Shown here: positions 35,400 to 43,519 of the stretch, piece by piece
How the letters are laid out: each line of letters starts with the position of its first letter
Numbering within the stretch: position 1 is the stretch's first letter
DNA from: Akkermansia muciniphila
Lineage (GTDB): Bacteria > Verrucomicrobiota > Verrucomicrobiia > Limisphaerales > UBA9464
Direction of reading: 5' to 3'
Assembly (NCBI GenBank): GCA_945883815.1
Contig: CAMCYJ010000020.1
Span: 1 to 50,363, forward strand
DNA: 50,363 nucleotides
The notes under the pieces: model-generated
What the model was told of the DNA's origin: nothing
Databases searched by the model: none
What the model saw: only the letters and a program-made list of their open reading frames with translations
Program-made: the position numbers and the translations under genes

Positions 35400-36266
35400 C
35401 TATTTCGGATCCTGGTTCGCCCGCAATTCTTCCTGGGTCACCGTGGAGACAACGCCATCCTTCGGAACCTCCACCTGGGCGATCCACAGCAGCGCGTTCA
35501 GGAACACCTTGCGGAAGTTCTCGTCACCCCAATTCTTGTGGTAATGCCCGCCGGTGAAACCAAAGCCTCGACCGCCATTAGGCCGATCGTAGGTCCACAT
35601 CAACGGCTGAGGTTCACCCTTGGCCACTGAGGCACGGACGAAGGGGTTGCCATTGTGCGGGCCGTTGCCGCGGTCGAGGGTGCTCAACGGGGGCACCACA
35701 CTGAGGATCGGCGTGACTCCCTTGCGCTCCGGCGCAAAGCGCATGTGGTAGTACCACTCGTCGTGGATCGTGAACGGCTTGACGCCCCGGGTCACCGGAT
35801 GCACTGGCAGCGACTCGAACTTCGCCGTCCACGTCGGGTTCACGCTCCAGAACATCTCAAAATAACCCCCGGTCCAATCGAGCATGGCAAAACCAGGGTC
35901 CCCGGCCGGAACCTCAACCCCGTAGTGGGCAGCGCCGATGCCCACGCCCTTGGCCGACAGCTCATTCATCAGCTTCAGTCGATCGGGCTTGATCGCCGGG
36001 TGGGCCGTGCCGCCATTGGCAAAGACCACCACCGCATCAGCCGATTTGAGGATGGCGGTATCGGCCGGCCAGCCATTGCTGACCACGGTCGCATGGATGC
36101 CCGGAATGCGATTCAAACACCCAGCCAGAAGAATGCTCCCAGCCCGGAATTCGTGGTCACCCGGCGCATGACTGGGCGTACCCGCGATGAGCACGATGGA
36201 TTTGTCGGCCGCTGCCAAAGACAGCGAAGCCACGGCGGCGAAGAGGCTGATCAAAAAGCGGTTCAT
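35400..36266 (-). CDS. Secreted ThuA-like domain protein
   Basis: A 288-residue product from the internal ATG near 36266, giving a clean signal peptide (MNRFLISLFAAVASLSLAAA); an upstream GTG at 36293 would add nine residues before it. The ThuA (trehalose-utilisation-like) fold resembles class I glutamine amidotransferases. Landmarks are SIVLIAGTPSHAPGDHEFRA near 23-42, ADAVVVFANGGTAHPAI near 85, GIGAAHYGVEVPAGDPG near 120 and GRGFGFTGGHYHKNWGD near 235. Secreted ThuA proteins are frequent in PVC bacteria with sugar-degrading genes; recent family work points to keto-sugar or glycoside metabolism, but the reaction here is not determined. It is divergent from the acetamidase operon. Confidence 0.9.
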   Translation of the reverse strand: MNRFLISLFAAVASLSLAAADKSIVLIAGTPSHAPGDHEFRAGSILLAGCLNRIPGIHATVVSNGWPADTAILKSADAVVVFANGGTAHPAIKPDRLKLMNELSAKGVGIGAAHYGVEVPAGDPGFAMLDWTGGYFEMFWSVNPTWTAKFESLPVHPVTRGVKPFTIHDEWYYHMRFAPERKGVTPILSVVPPLSTLDRGNGPHNGNPFVRASVAKGEPQPLMWTYDRPNGGRGFGFTGGHYHKNWGDENFRKVFLNALLWIAQVEVPKDGVVSTVTQEELRANQDPK

Positions 36267-36519
36267 TGGATTTGAGACATCGTGCGGATTCACACTTTCG
36301 ACCGCGAGACTTTACTGGTCGGAATCCGATGCTCGTCCCAGCCCAATCACTCCGCCCCTGTTGAAAGATGCCCACGCATCGGCTGACTGTTTTTGACCAT
36401 GCAATGCGGTTTTCAACAAATTTCCGCCCAAAAACAGAGCGAATCACCTTGGCAAGCAGGTTGCTTTCCGACGGTTGCCCAAACAACCGGCCATGCAGTT
36501 TGGAGACAGGCTGCGCGGC

Positions 36520-36571
36520 GATGATAGAAACGATCATCAACCACGGCCGCCCCAGCGATGGGGCGGCCGTG
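36520..36571 (+). promoter_or_regulatory. Two consecutive hairpins in the acetamidase leader
   Basis: A 6-bp stem GATGAT/ATCATC (36520-36525, 36533-36538, 7-nt loop) is followed after 3 nt by a perfect 12-bp stem (36542-36553 with 36560-36571, core CGGCCGCCCC, 6-nt loop). They lie about 65 nt before the acetamidase start; a TTTTTTT-containing pyrimidine tract follows near 36600. The pair could be a leader regulatory element or a small RNA. The loops (AGAAACG, AGCGAT) match no riboswitch class I know. The rest of the 36267-36634 gap shows nothing else firm. Confidence 0.5.
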
Positions 36572-36634
36572 AGTCAGTTTCGGAGTCGGCGCTTTCCAAT
36601 TTTTTTCCAACTCTTTTTCGGGTGGAATCCCCCC

Positions 36635-37567
36635 ATGAGCTTGCATTGTATTCCGAATACCCGGACCCACGATCGCTGGGATGCCAGCTTACCTCCCGTC
36701 GCTGAGGTGGCTTCGGGCGACACCGTGATCCTCGATTGCCTGGATTCCAGCGGCGCCCAAATGTCGCCCACCTCCACCGTGGCCGACTTCGTCGCCATGG
36801 ACCGCAACAAGATCCACACCATCACCGGTCCCGTCTTCGTCCGGGATGCTGAACCCGGTGATGTGCTGCAAATCGAAATCCGCCGCATCGAGCATCGAGG
36901 CTGGGGCTGGACGAGCATCATTCCCGGTTTGGGGAGTCTTCCGGAACGCTTCACCGAGCCGCACCTGTTCCTCTGGAAACTGGAGAAAGACTTTTCCTAT
37001 TCCCTGGCCCCCGCCCGGTTGCCGCTCGCTCCGTTCCTCGGAATTGTTGGCGTCGCTCCAGAGGCTCCCGGCCCCCACCGAACCCGCCCTCCGGGCCCCT
37101 TTGGCGGCAACTTGGATGTGAAGGACCTCCAACCCGGAACCACCCTCTACCTGCCGGTCTTCCATACCGGAGCCCTCTTCAGCGCCGGCGACGGTCATGC
37201 CGCACAGGGCGACGGTGAAGTGTGCATCAATGGCATTGAAGGCCCGATGGAGGCGGAATTCCGGCTCACGGTCCGCAAGGACATGCGACTCGATGAACCC
37301 TTCGCCGAATTGCCACCCAAGGTTTCCAAAGTCCCAGACATCGGTTCCTGGGCCTTCATCGCCAGTGCCCCCGATGCATTGAGTGCGGCCAAAAATGTCA
37401 TCCATCACGCCATCGACTTCCTGATGGACCGGTTCGCTCTGTCTCCCCAACTGGCCTACACCTTGTGCAGTGTGTCCTTGGACCTGCGCTTGAGCCAAAT
37501 CGTCAACCAACCCCAGATCACCGTGACGGGAACTCTGGCCAAGAGCCTCTTCCCGAAGTCGTCCTGA
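36635..37567 (+). CDS. Acetamidase/formamidase family protein
   Basis: A 310-residue product of the FmdA/AmdA family, which hydrolyse short amides such as formamide or acetamide to ammonia and the acid. The ATG at 36635 is preferred; upstream in-frame sequence is leader. Landmarks are VASGDTVILDCLDSSGAQM near residues 23-40, VFVRDAEPGDVLQIEIRRIE near 68-88, PGPFGGNLDVKDLQPGTTLY near 150-170 and GDGHAAQGDGEVCINGIE near 187-205, the last being the conserved metal/active-site segment. It heads an apparent operon with a DUF3891 gene 15 nt downstream. Substrate is uncertain; the family also contains enzymes of unknown specificity. Confidence 0.9.
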   Translation: MSLHCIPNTRTHDRWDASLPPVAEVASGDTVILDCLDSSGAQMSPTSTVADFVAMDRNKIHTITGPVFVRDAEPGDVLQIEIRRIEHRGWGWTSIIPGLGSLPERFTEPHLFLWKLEKDFSYSLAPARLPLAPFLGIVGVAPEAPGPHRTRPPGPFGGNLDVKDLQPGTTLYLPVFHTGALFSAGDGHAAQGDGEVCINGIEGPMEAEFRLTVRKDMRLDEPFAELPPKVSKVPDIGSWAFIASAPDALSAAKNVIHHAIDFLMDRFALSPQLAYTLCSVSLDLRLSQIVNQPQITVTGTLAKSLFPKSS

Positions 37568-37582
37568 ACAAACTCTCCCCCC

Positions 37583-38410
37583 ATGCTCCGCGCCCGCACC
37601 CAGGAAGGATGGTTCCTCATCACGCATCCCGAACACGCTCGGATCGCCGGGGAATTTGCCTCCGCGTGGGGCAACTCGCGGTTTCGCCACCCGTTTCCAC
37701 TGACCAACACTCTGGAGGGAATCCGCCGTCATGACGACGGGTGGGCGACCCGCGATCTAAGCCCCAAGATCACGCGCGAGGGCCGCCCCAGTGCCTTCGG
37801 CATCGATCTGGTGGGCAAGTACAGCGCCTTCGAGGAGATCGACCTGGCCGACTACCTCCAGGTGCGGGGACGGGCTATGGAAGCGGTCGCCGCCCAGAAT
37901 GCCTACGCGGCGGTCCTGATCTCCATGCACACCTGCAATTTGCTGACCGAGCGGGCCGATCATTCGACCATCCGCCCTGAAGACCGGCCCAAGCTGGCAG
38001 CCTTCCTGGAGATGCAGGAGCGCCGTCAAGAAGACCTGCGCCACATCTGCGCCCAATCTGGCCAATTCTCAGGAAACGATCTTCTGGCCACGACCTGGGT
38101 CGAGAACTTCCGCCTGCTGCAGGCCTGCGACAACCTTTCCCTGCTGTCCTGCGTGGACTACCCCAACGCGGCCAGCCTCCTGCACCCTCTCCCGTTGACG
38201 GGCGGTGGCATGCAGGAAGTCGCCGTGCATCGACTCGCGGAGCGGACGTTCCGTCTGGATCCGTGGCCCATGCGGGAAGCGGTCGTCGAAGTCCAATTCT
38301 CAGGTCGCCGGATCACCGGCGAATTGTTCGGTTCGGAATCCGACTTGGCGACCGCCTACGCCAGGGCCTCACCGGAAACCCTGTGCATTCGCCTCGAGCA
38401 AGGATCTTGA
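37583..38410 (+). CDS. DUF3891 family protein
   Basis: A 275-residue cytoplasmic protein of the DUF3891 family. Landmarks are GWFLITHPEHARIAGEFASA near residues 9-28, WGNSRFRHPFP, HDDGW near 50-54, and ISMHTCNLLTER near 113-124. Scattered conserved His and Asp residues (HPEHA, RHDDGW, SMHT) look like an HD-domain-type metal site, consistent with a metal-dependent hydrolase fold, but no function is established. It starts 15 nt after the acetamidase stop and precedes a secreted glycosidase-like gene by 63 nt, suggesting a three-gene unit around one nutrient. Confidence 0.85.
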   Translation: MLRARTQEGWFLITHPEHARIAGEFASAWGNSRFRHPFPLTNTLEGIRRHDDGWATRDLSPKITREGRPSAFGIDLVGKYSAFEEIDLADYLQVRGRAMEAVAAQNAYAAVLISMHTCNLLTERADHSTIRPEDRPKLAAFLEMQERRQEDLRHICAQSGQFSGNDLLATTWVENFRLLQACDNLSLLSCVDYPNAASLLHPLPLTGGGMQEVAVHRLAERTFRLDPWPMREAVVEVQFSGRRITGELFGSESDLATAYARASPETLCIRLEQGS

Positions 38411-38473
38411 ATCCTGAATGGGTGCGCATTCCGGTGGATCCGCTCCGTATTCTGGATCAACCTTGGGGCGCGC

Positions 38474-39694
38474 ATGATCCGATATCTGGGAATTTTTTGT
38501 CTGCTGTCGCTGACCCTCGGAGCAGAACCCGCCCGGTTCATCCAAGACCGTTTCGCCATTGGCTTCTGGGTACCGCCACGCACCACCAACAACCTGCCAG
38601 AACGTTACCGTGAGATCCGCGATGCGCGTTTCAACCTGGTCATCGGAACCGACGGCTTCAGTGCCGAAGAACAAGTCCGGGTCTGTGAATCGCTGGGTCT
38701 GAAGGTTCTGGTCACTGCGGACGATCCGACCAAACCCCTGCCAGAAGGCGACGCCTGCTGGGGTTACAGCCTGAGTGACGAACCTGGAACCGCGGCTTTC
38801 CCCGACCTCGCCGGGCGCGTCAACTCCCTGCGGGAACGGAGGCCTGGCCGGCTGGGCTACATCAATTTGTTTCCCAACTACGCGGGCCCCGCCCAGATGG
38901 GGGCCAACTCCTACGAGGAGTACGTTCGGAGTTTCATGGAGACTGTGAAACCGGACGTGCTGTCGATGGACCATTATCCGCTCATGCGGCCTGGCGACGA
39001 TTCCCGCAGCGAATACCTCAAGAACCTCGAATCGATACGCAAGCACTCGAGCTCAGCGGGCATCCCATTCTGGAACTTCTTCCATTCCATGCCCTTCGGG
39101 GACCGCATGGATCCCACCGAGGCCCAAATCCGCTGGATGATCCACGCGTCCATAGCCCATGGATCCAAGGGGGTTCTGTACTTCTGCTACTGGACCCCAG
39201 GCAAGGGCAACGGCGGCACCGGCGAGTTCCCCAAGGGCGGAGCACTCCTCACAGCCGAAGGTTTCAAGACGCGTCACTATGATGAGGCACGACGGATCAA
39301 CGACGGGCTTGAGCATTGGGGGCCCGTCCTGATGCGCCTGACCGGCCAGGGCGTCGTCCGATACACCACCGGCAACCCATCGACTCCACTGGCGCGCACC
39401 GGAGTCCGATCTCTCAACCGGGTGGGTTCCGATCCCGAATCAACCCTCCTGATTGGCACCTTGAAACACGCCGACGGCCGGCGCGCCGTCGTGCTGGTCA
39501 ACCACAACACCGCTTACACGGCTTGGCCCACGGTGGTGTTCGATTCCGGGGGCGAAGTCGTCGAAATCAGCCGGGAAGACGGGCGTGAACACCCCGTGAT
39601 GGACGACAGTCCGGAATTACCCGGGATTCAACTCTCCCTCGGAGCCGGAGACGCCCGATTGTTTCTCTTGCCACCGCAGCCAGAGCGGAAATGA
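38474..39694 (+). CDS. Secreted glycoside-hydrolase-like protein
   Basis: A 406-residue product with a signal peptide (MIRYLGIFCLLSLTLGAEP). The body has a TIM-barrel feel: FAIGFWVPPRTTNN, RFNLVIGTDGFSAEEQVRVC, WGYSLSDEPGTAAFPDLA with DEP as candidate acid/base (Glu near residue 101), VLSMDHYPLMRPGDDS near 160-170 and GSKGVLYFCYWTPG near 230. A C-terminal beta domain (VLVNHNTAYTAWPTVVFD) follows, as in GH42/GH5-like enzymes with a C-terminal sandwich. I cannot assign a GH family. It closes the acetamidase-DUF3891 unit and converges on the Nudix gene 15 nt away. Confidence 0.7.
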   Translation: MIRYLGIFCLLSLTLGAEPARFIQDRFAIGFWVPPRTTNNLPERYREIRDARFNLVIGTDGFSAEEQVRVCESLGLKVLVTADDPTKPLPEGDACWGYSLSDEPGTAAFPDLAGRVNSLRERRPGRLGYINLFPNYAGPAQMGANSYEEYVRSFMETVKPDVLSMDHYPLMRPGDDSRSEYLKNLESIRKHSSSAGIPFWNFFHSMPFGDRMDPTEAQIRWMIHASIAHGSKGVLYFCYWTPGKGNGGTGEFPKGGALLTAEGFKTRHYDEARRINDGLEHWGPVLMRLTGQGVVRYTTGNPSTPLARTGVRSLNRVGSDPESTLLIGTLKHADGRRAVVLVNHNTAYTAWPTVVFDSGGEVVEISREDGREHPVMDDSPELPGIQLSLGAGDARLFLLPPQPERK

Positions 39695-39709
39695 CCCACA
39701 CCGCTCCGG

Positions 39710-40138
39710 TCAACGGCCAGGCCGCTCGCGGTTCTCCAGCGGAGCCAACAAGGCCCGTTCATTCGAGTGGGTCAACAAATCCAAGGCTTCCTCAGCGCTG
39801 ACCCATCGCAGGTCGGCGACTTCTCGCGTATCCTGCACGGGCCCCTGTTGCTGAAGCTCCATGTGCCAGTACAAGACCACCTTGGGCATCCCATTGACCG
39901 CATAGACGCTGCCACCGGCGAAGCGATCCACCGTGGCTCGGCAACCCGTCTCTTCTTCGACCTCGCGCACCGCGGCCTGAAGCCATCCTTCGCCCGGGTC
40001 GAGCTTGCCTTTCGGCAGAGCCCATTCCGGACCATAGCGGGTCCGATGGATCAGAATCAGTTCCCGCCCCCGCGGGGATGTTCGCCATACCAGACCACCG
40101 GCTGCCTGGATCACTTCGGTTGGAATCGCGTCGCTCAA
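39710..40138 (-). CDS. Nudix hydrolase
   Basis: A roughly 142-residue Nudix (MutT-type) pyrophosphohydrolase acting on nucleoside diphosphates linked to another moiety. The Nudix box is present from GKLDPGEGWLQAAVREVEEE with TG following (GX5EX7REVEEETG) near residues 46-67. The opening VIQAAGGLVWRTSPRGRELI and PKVVLYWHMELQQQGPVQD suit the diadenosine-polyphosphate hydrolase-like branch. The start is uncertain: no ATG is in frame, so I take the TTG at 40138, which gives the usual family length; a GTG at 40255 would add 39 residues without resemblance. Neighbours give no functional hint. Confidence 0.85.
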   Translation of the reverse strand: MSDAIPTEVIQAAGGLVWRTSPRGRELILIHRTRYGPEWALPKGKLDPGEGWLQAAVREVEEETGCRATVDRFAGGSVYAVNGMPKVVLYWHMELQQQGPVQDTREVADLRWVSAEEALDLLTHSNERALLAPLENRERPGR

Positions 40139-40236
40139 GGTTGACCATGGAAACCGACCGCACTGCGGAGGGCAATCCACACCTGCGCAGAAATGCGCCG
40201 GAGGAAAGCGTCGAGAATGAGGAGCCTGCCCCCAAA

Positions 40237-41001
40237 TTAAATCCACCCGCGCCACCAGTACCAGACGCCCCCCAATTCCTCATGAAACCAGCGTTCAAAG
40301 CGGATCAACCCCTCGCTTCGAGGCACGACCCACCAGTGCTCGGGCCGATCCAATGCGTCCAAACCCTGGAAATCGCAACCAACCGGCAAGACATCCACGC
40401 CTTGTTTGCGGCAAGCGGCAGCTCCCCGGGCCAAATGGAGGGCGGAACTGACCAAAATGACCCGCTTCCAGCCCCGTTTTCGAACCATGTCGCCGATTGC
40501 GACGGCTTCTTCATGGGTATCCCGGCAGGCCGGCAGACGCTGAAGATCCCCGGATGGTAAGCGCCAGGTCCGGATCCAAGAAGCGAGCAATTCGCTCTCG
40601 GAGCGGGGGTTTCCGAGCCATTGGAAAGGCCCACCACTGACGACCAAAGTCTGGGCCTTCCCCTGACGCATCACCTCCAAAGCGGTCAGGGTCCGCTCAA
40701 ACGAGGAGCCCGTGCTGAACCAAAGGAGTTCGCGTGCGGAGAACTGAAGGTCTCCGGACAACACCACCACGGCATCGGCTACCGGCAAGGTCACCGGATG
40801 AATCCGATCGTAGGGCCTCTCCAAACGGGCCAAGAGCAATGCCGAGAAGGGGGTTCCACCCACCAGCCAGAGACCACCGGCCAGGCACAGAGAGGTGAAG
40901 CCGGCCAGCCAAGCCCTGCGCCGAAACGCCAGACCGCTGACCAGCAACGCTCCCGCCCAAGCCGCTCCCAGCGGCTGAACCAGCGCCTCTACAGGTCCCA
41001 T
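40237..41001 (-). CDS. YdcF/ElyC-like DUF218 membrane protein
   Basis: A 254-residue product from the ATG at 41001. Two N-terminal transmembrane helices (LGAAWAGALLVSGLAF; WLAGFTSLCLAGGLWLVGG) precede a DUF218 domain: VADAVVVLSGD near 73-83, AQTLVVSGGPFQWLG near 116-130, SESELLASW near 134 and DTHEEAVAIGDMVRKRGWKR near 161-180, then VILVSSALHLARGAAACRKQ. ElyC-type members influence envelope carbon and peptidoglycan metabolism. The frame is open far upstream (to 41820), but that part is antisense to the DUF429 gene and has no family signal. An ATG at 41052 is a possible alternative start. Confidence 0.85.
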   Translation of the reverse strand: MGPVEALVQPLGAAWAGALLVSGLAFRRRAWLAGFTSLCLAGGLWLVGGTPFSALLLARLERPYDRIHPVTLPVADAVVVLSGDLQFSARELLWFSTGSSFERTLTALEVMRQGKAQTLVVSGGPFQWLGNPRSESELLASWIRTWRLPSGDLQRLPACRDTHEEAVAIGDMVRKRGWKRVILVSSALHLARGAAACRKQGVDVLPVGCDFQGLDALDRPEHWWVVPRSEGLIRFERWFHEELGGVWYWWRGWI

Positions 41002-41264
41002 GCAGGGAGAGGCTAGCCAGCCTCCTTGTCTCAAGGCGAGCCCGGCCCTCATCCGGAATGATTGAGCGGGTTGCAAGGAAAGCGATGGCGCGACGGATTC
41101 TTTTGCAAGACGGGGGAGAATCAGCGCGGGCCAGTTGGAAGGCGATAACGAGGGAACCACGAAGTTTTTGTGGCAAAAGACCCAGCCATCAAGACCCACC
41201 CATTGAACGGTTCCGGCTCCGGAAATCGGCAACGTCCCCGAGGCTGTCCGCACTCGGTTCCAAA

Positions 41265-41963
41265 TTACTGCGGCAGCACCAGGAACCCGCTTTGCGCATC
41301 GCCGATGATCTGGGTCTGCTGCCCCTGATGCCGCCAATGGTGATAGGCGATCAGGGCGCAGAACAGCGCATCGAGCCGATCTTCCGCTTCCTTGGAATAG
41401 ACGGCTTCGAGAAGTCCTTCGCCCACGAGTCCTGGATGCAATTCGGGAAAACGGCACTGGAGGCAGCTGCGCAGGAGGGACTGATAGCGGCGAAACTCCC
41501 GGCGTCGTTCCGCCACCGTGCCGCGCTTGTATTTCAGGATCCGCGGCAGCCCGAACCACCGGATCATGGCCGGATGGGGATAAACTTCCATGGCCAGTCG
41601 CGAAGCCGCCAAATCCCAGCCCAGCGAGAAACCTTCCGACGCCAGCACCCTGGCAATCCGCAAAGGCCGGGCACAAAGACGGGCGTTGGAGGGGTGACAT
41701 CCGGCATGCTCCCGTCCAAACAATCGATGGGTCAGTCGGTCGACGGGGCGGGATCCGCTCCGATTGGGACAAACCAGCGGAGCATCCACAGCCATCACGC
41801 AGGGCAGCTGTCCGACACATTCACGCAACCATCCCAACAGAGAGTCGTCCCCTAGGGTCCAACGCGACTCCAACACCGAGGCGGTTTGTCCATCGGCCTC
41901 GATCAAACAGATTCCGTCCCGGTTGCGTTCGCCCCAGGCCAAATCGATCCCCACCAGCAGCAT
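41265..41963 (-). CDS. DUF429 protein (RNase H-like fold)
   Basis: A 232-residue product from the ATG at 41963 (an upstream in-frame start adds 12 residues). DUF429 proteins have an RNase H-like fold and are predicted nucleases or nucleotide-binding enzymes. Landmarks are MLLVGIDLAWGERNRDGICL at the N-terminus, MAVDAPLVCPNRSGSRPVDR near 57-76, LTHRLFGREHAGCHPSN near 77-93, and EDRLDALFCALIAYHHWRHQ near 193-212. The Asp residues in GIDLAWG, AVDAPL and EDRLDAL are placed as expected for a catalytic acidic cluster. A 263-bp gap of unclear content separates it from the YdcF-like gene downstream; it is divergent from ctpA. Confidence 0.88.
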   Translation of the reverse strand: MLLVGIDLAWGERNRDGICLIEADGQTASVLESRWTLGDDSLLGWLRECVGQLPCVMAVDAPLVCPNRSGSRPVDRLTHRLFGREHAGCHPSNARLCARPLRIARVLASEGFSLGWDLAASRLAMEVYPHPAMIRWFGLPRILKYKRGTVAERRREFRRYQSLLRSCLQCRFPELHPGLVGEGLLEAVYSKEAEDRLDALFCALIAYHHWRHQGQQTQIIGDAQSGFLVLPQ

Positions 41964-42093
41964 AGTACAACAGACTCGCTGCCGATCCTCCCAGCGCAAG
42001 CAACGGCCCTGTGAACAAAACCAACAGGCCCCTTCCCTTTTTGAAGGACGAATCTAGGTTGGTGGAACGCAACAACACGTCGGAGTCGCCGAG

Positions 42094-43470
42094 ATGAACA
42101 AACGTCTTATCTATCCCTTCTTCATCGTCGCCCTCGTGGCCTATGTCGGCCTCGGGGCCAAGCTTTTCCAGCTCAGCGCGTCGGACGAACGGGATGACCC
42201 CTATCAACAGCTCGAACTCTTCACCCGGGTTCTGGAACGGGTCCGCAAAGATTACGTCGATGGCGAAACCCTGACCTACAAGGATCTCATCCAGGGCGCG
42301 ATGAAAGGGATGCTTTCCACCCTCGATCCGCACAGCGAATTCATGACGCTGTCCAAGTTCAACGAACTGAAGGAAGACACCGAGGGGACCTACGGAGGAG
42401 TGGGGTTGCAGGTCCACGTGAAGGAAGGGGTGCTCACCGTAATCGCCCCCATGGAAGACACCCCGGCCTTCGAGGCGGGCATCCTTCCCGGAGACCAGAT
42501 CCTGAAAATCAACGGCAAGCCCACCGACCGATTGGTCATGGGCGACGCCGTGAAGATCCTGCGGGGAGAACCCAAATCCAAGGTGACGTTGTCGGTGATC
42601 CGACCCTCGCTCTCGGAGCCCAAGGAGATTTCACTGACCCGGGAAGACATCCGTGTCTACACGGTCAAAGATCAGAACAACCACCGGGAATTCCAGGTCA
42701 GCGCCGACCACTTGGGCTACGTGCGCATTACCCAGTTCGCCGAAAAGACCGACGAGGAATTGGAGACGGCATTGGTAACCCTCGAAAAACAAGGCCTCGA
42801 AGGCCTGGTCATCGACCTGCGTGGCAACCCGGGCGGGCTGCTGGATCAAGCCGTGGCCGTCTCGGAAAAATTCCTGCCCAAGGGCAAACCCATCGTCTCG
42901 ACCGAAGGGCGCAACCGTGCGGCCGACCAGCAGCGCAAGGCCTCGGGCAAGGGCAAAGTCCGTTCCTATCCCTTGGTGCTACTCATCAATGGCGGTAGCG
43001 CCAGCGCGTCGGAGATCGTGGCCGGATGCCTTCAGGACCTCGAGCGGGCCGTGGTCATCGGAGAGCAATCCTTCGGCAAGGGGTCCGTGCAGAACATCCT
43101 GCCCCTCAACGACGGTTCCGCCCTGCGCCTCACCACCGCCAAGTATTACACTCCGAGCCACAAGGTCATCCATGAGCGAGGCATCTCGCCCAACATCGTC
43201 GTCCCCATCACCGACGAAGACGAAGCGGCCATCCAACTCCGGCGCATGCCCGGTGGCACCAACAGCCTTGAGGATACGCTGAGGCTGTACCCCGTGGCCC
43301 AGCAGGCTCGCTTGCGCGATCTGGTATTGGCCGACGCCGACCCTCAACTTGAGCGGGCCATGGACTTGCTCAAGGGAGTCCGGCTCTTGGCCAAACGTCC
43401 TGGGGCCAAGTCCCCGAGAGCCGAGGCAACCTCTCCGAATTCCAAGCCTGCCGCACCCGCAGCCCCATGA
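42094..43470 (+). CDS. ctpA: C-terminal processing serine protease (S41 family)
   Basis: A 458-residue membrane-anchored or periplasmic protease that trims C-termini of envelope proteins. An N-terminal helix (LIYPFFIVALVAYVGLGAKL) anchors it. A PDZ domain at about 100-170 (GVGLQVHVKEGVLTVIAPME; LPGDQILKINGKPTD) recognises substrate tails. The peptidase domain has LGYVRITQFAEKTDEEL, VIDLRGNPGGLLDQA near 240-254, the catalytic Ser within NGGSASASEIVAGC near 300-313, and the catalytic Lys in GEQSFGKGSVQNILPLND near 325-342. The last 40 residues are a Lys/Pro/Ala-rich disordered tail. It precedes tsaD by 49 nt, the gap being occupied by a perfect palindrome. Confidence 0.94.
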   Translation: MNKRLIYPFFIVALVAYVGLGAKLFQLSASDERDDPYQQLELFTRVLERVRKDYVDGETLTYKDLIQGAMKGMLSTLDPHSEFMTLSKFNELKEDTEGTYGGVGLQVHVKEGVLTVIAPMEDTPAFEAGILPGDQILKINGKPTDRLVMGDAVKILRGEPKSKVTLSVIRPSLSEPKEISLTREDIRVYTVKDQNNHREFQVSADHLGYVRITQFAEKTDEELETALVTLEKQGLEGLVIDLRGNPGGLLDQAVAVSEKFLPKGKPIVSTEGRNRAADQQRKASGKGKVRSYPLVLLINGGSASASEIVAGCLQDLERAVVIGEQSFGKGSVQNILPLNDGSALRLTTAKYYTPSHKVIHERGISPNIVVPITDEDEAAIQLRRMPGGTNSLEDTLRLYPVAQQARLRDLVLADADPQLERAMDLLKGVRLLAKRPGAKSPRAEATSPNSKPAAPAAP

Positions 43471-43479
43471 TCCGGAATT

Positions 43480-43499
43480 TGCATCCCCGCGGGGATGCA
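43480..43499. promoter_or_regulatory. Perfect 20-bp palindrome between ctpA and tsaD
   Basis: TGCATCCCCG at 43480-43489 is followed immediately by its exact reverse complement (43490-43499), 10 nt after the ctpA stop and 20 nt before the tsaD ATG. Perfect dyad symmetry with no spacer suits a dimeric DNA-binding protein; as RNA it would form an 8-bp hairpin with a 4-nt loop close to the tsaD ribosome-binding region. No T-run follows, so it is not a standard terminator. Confidence 0.6.
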
Positions 43500-43519
43500 C
43501 GGAATGATTGCCTTCCAAA

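Noticed and set aside
41002-41820. Long N-terminal extension of the YdcF-like protein
   Set aside because: The extension is antisense to the DUF429 gene and lacks family resemblance; the ATG at 41001 gives a normal-length protein.
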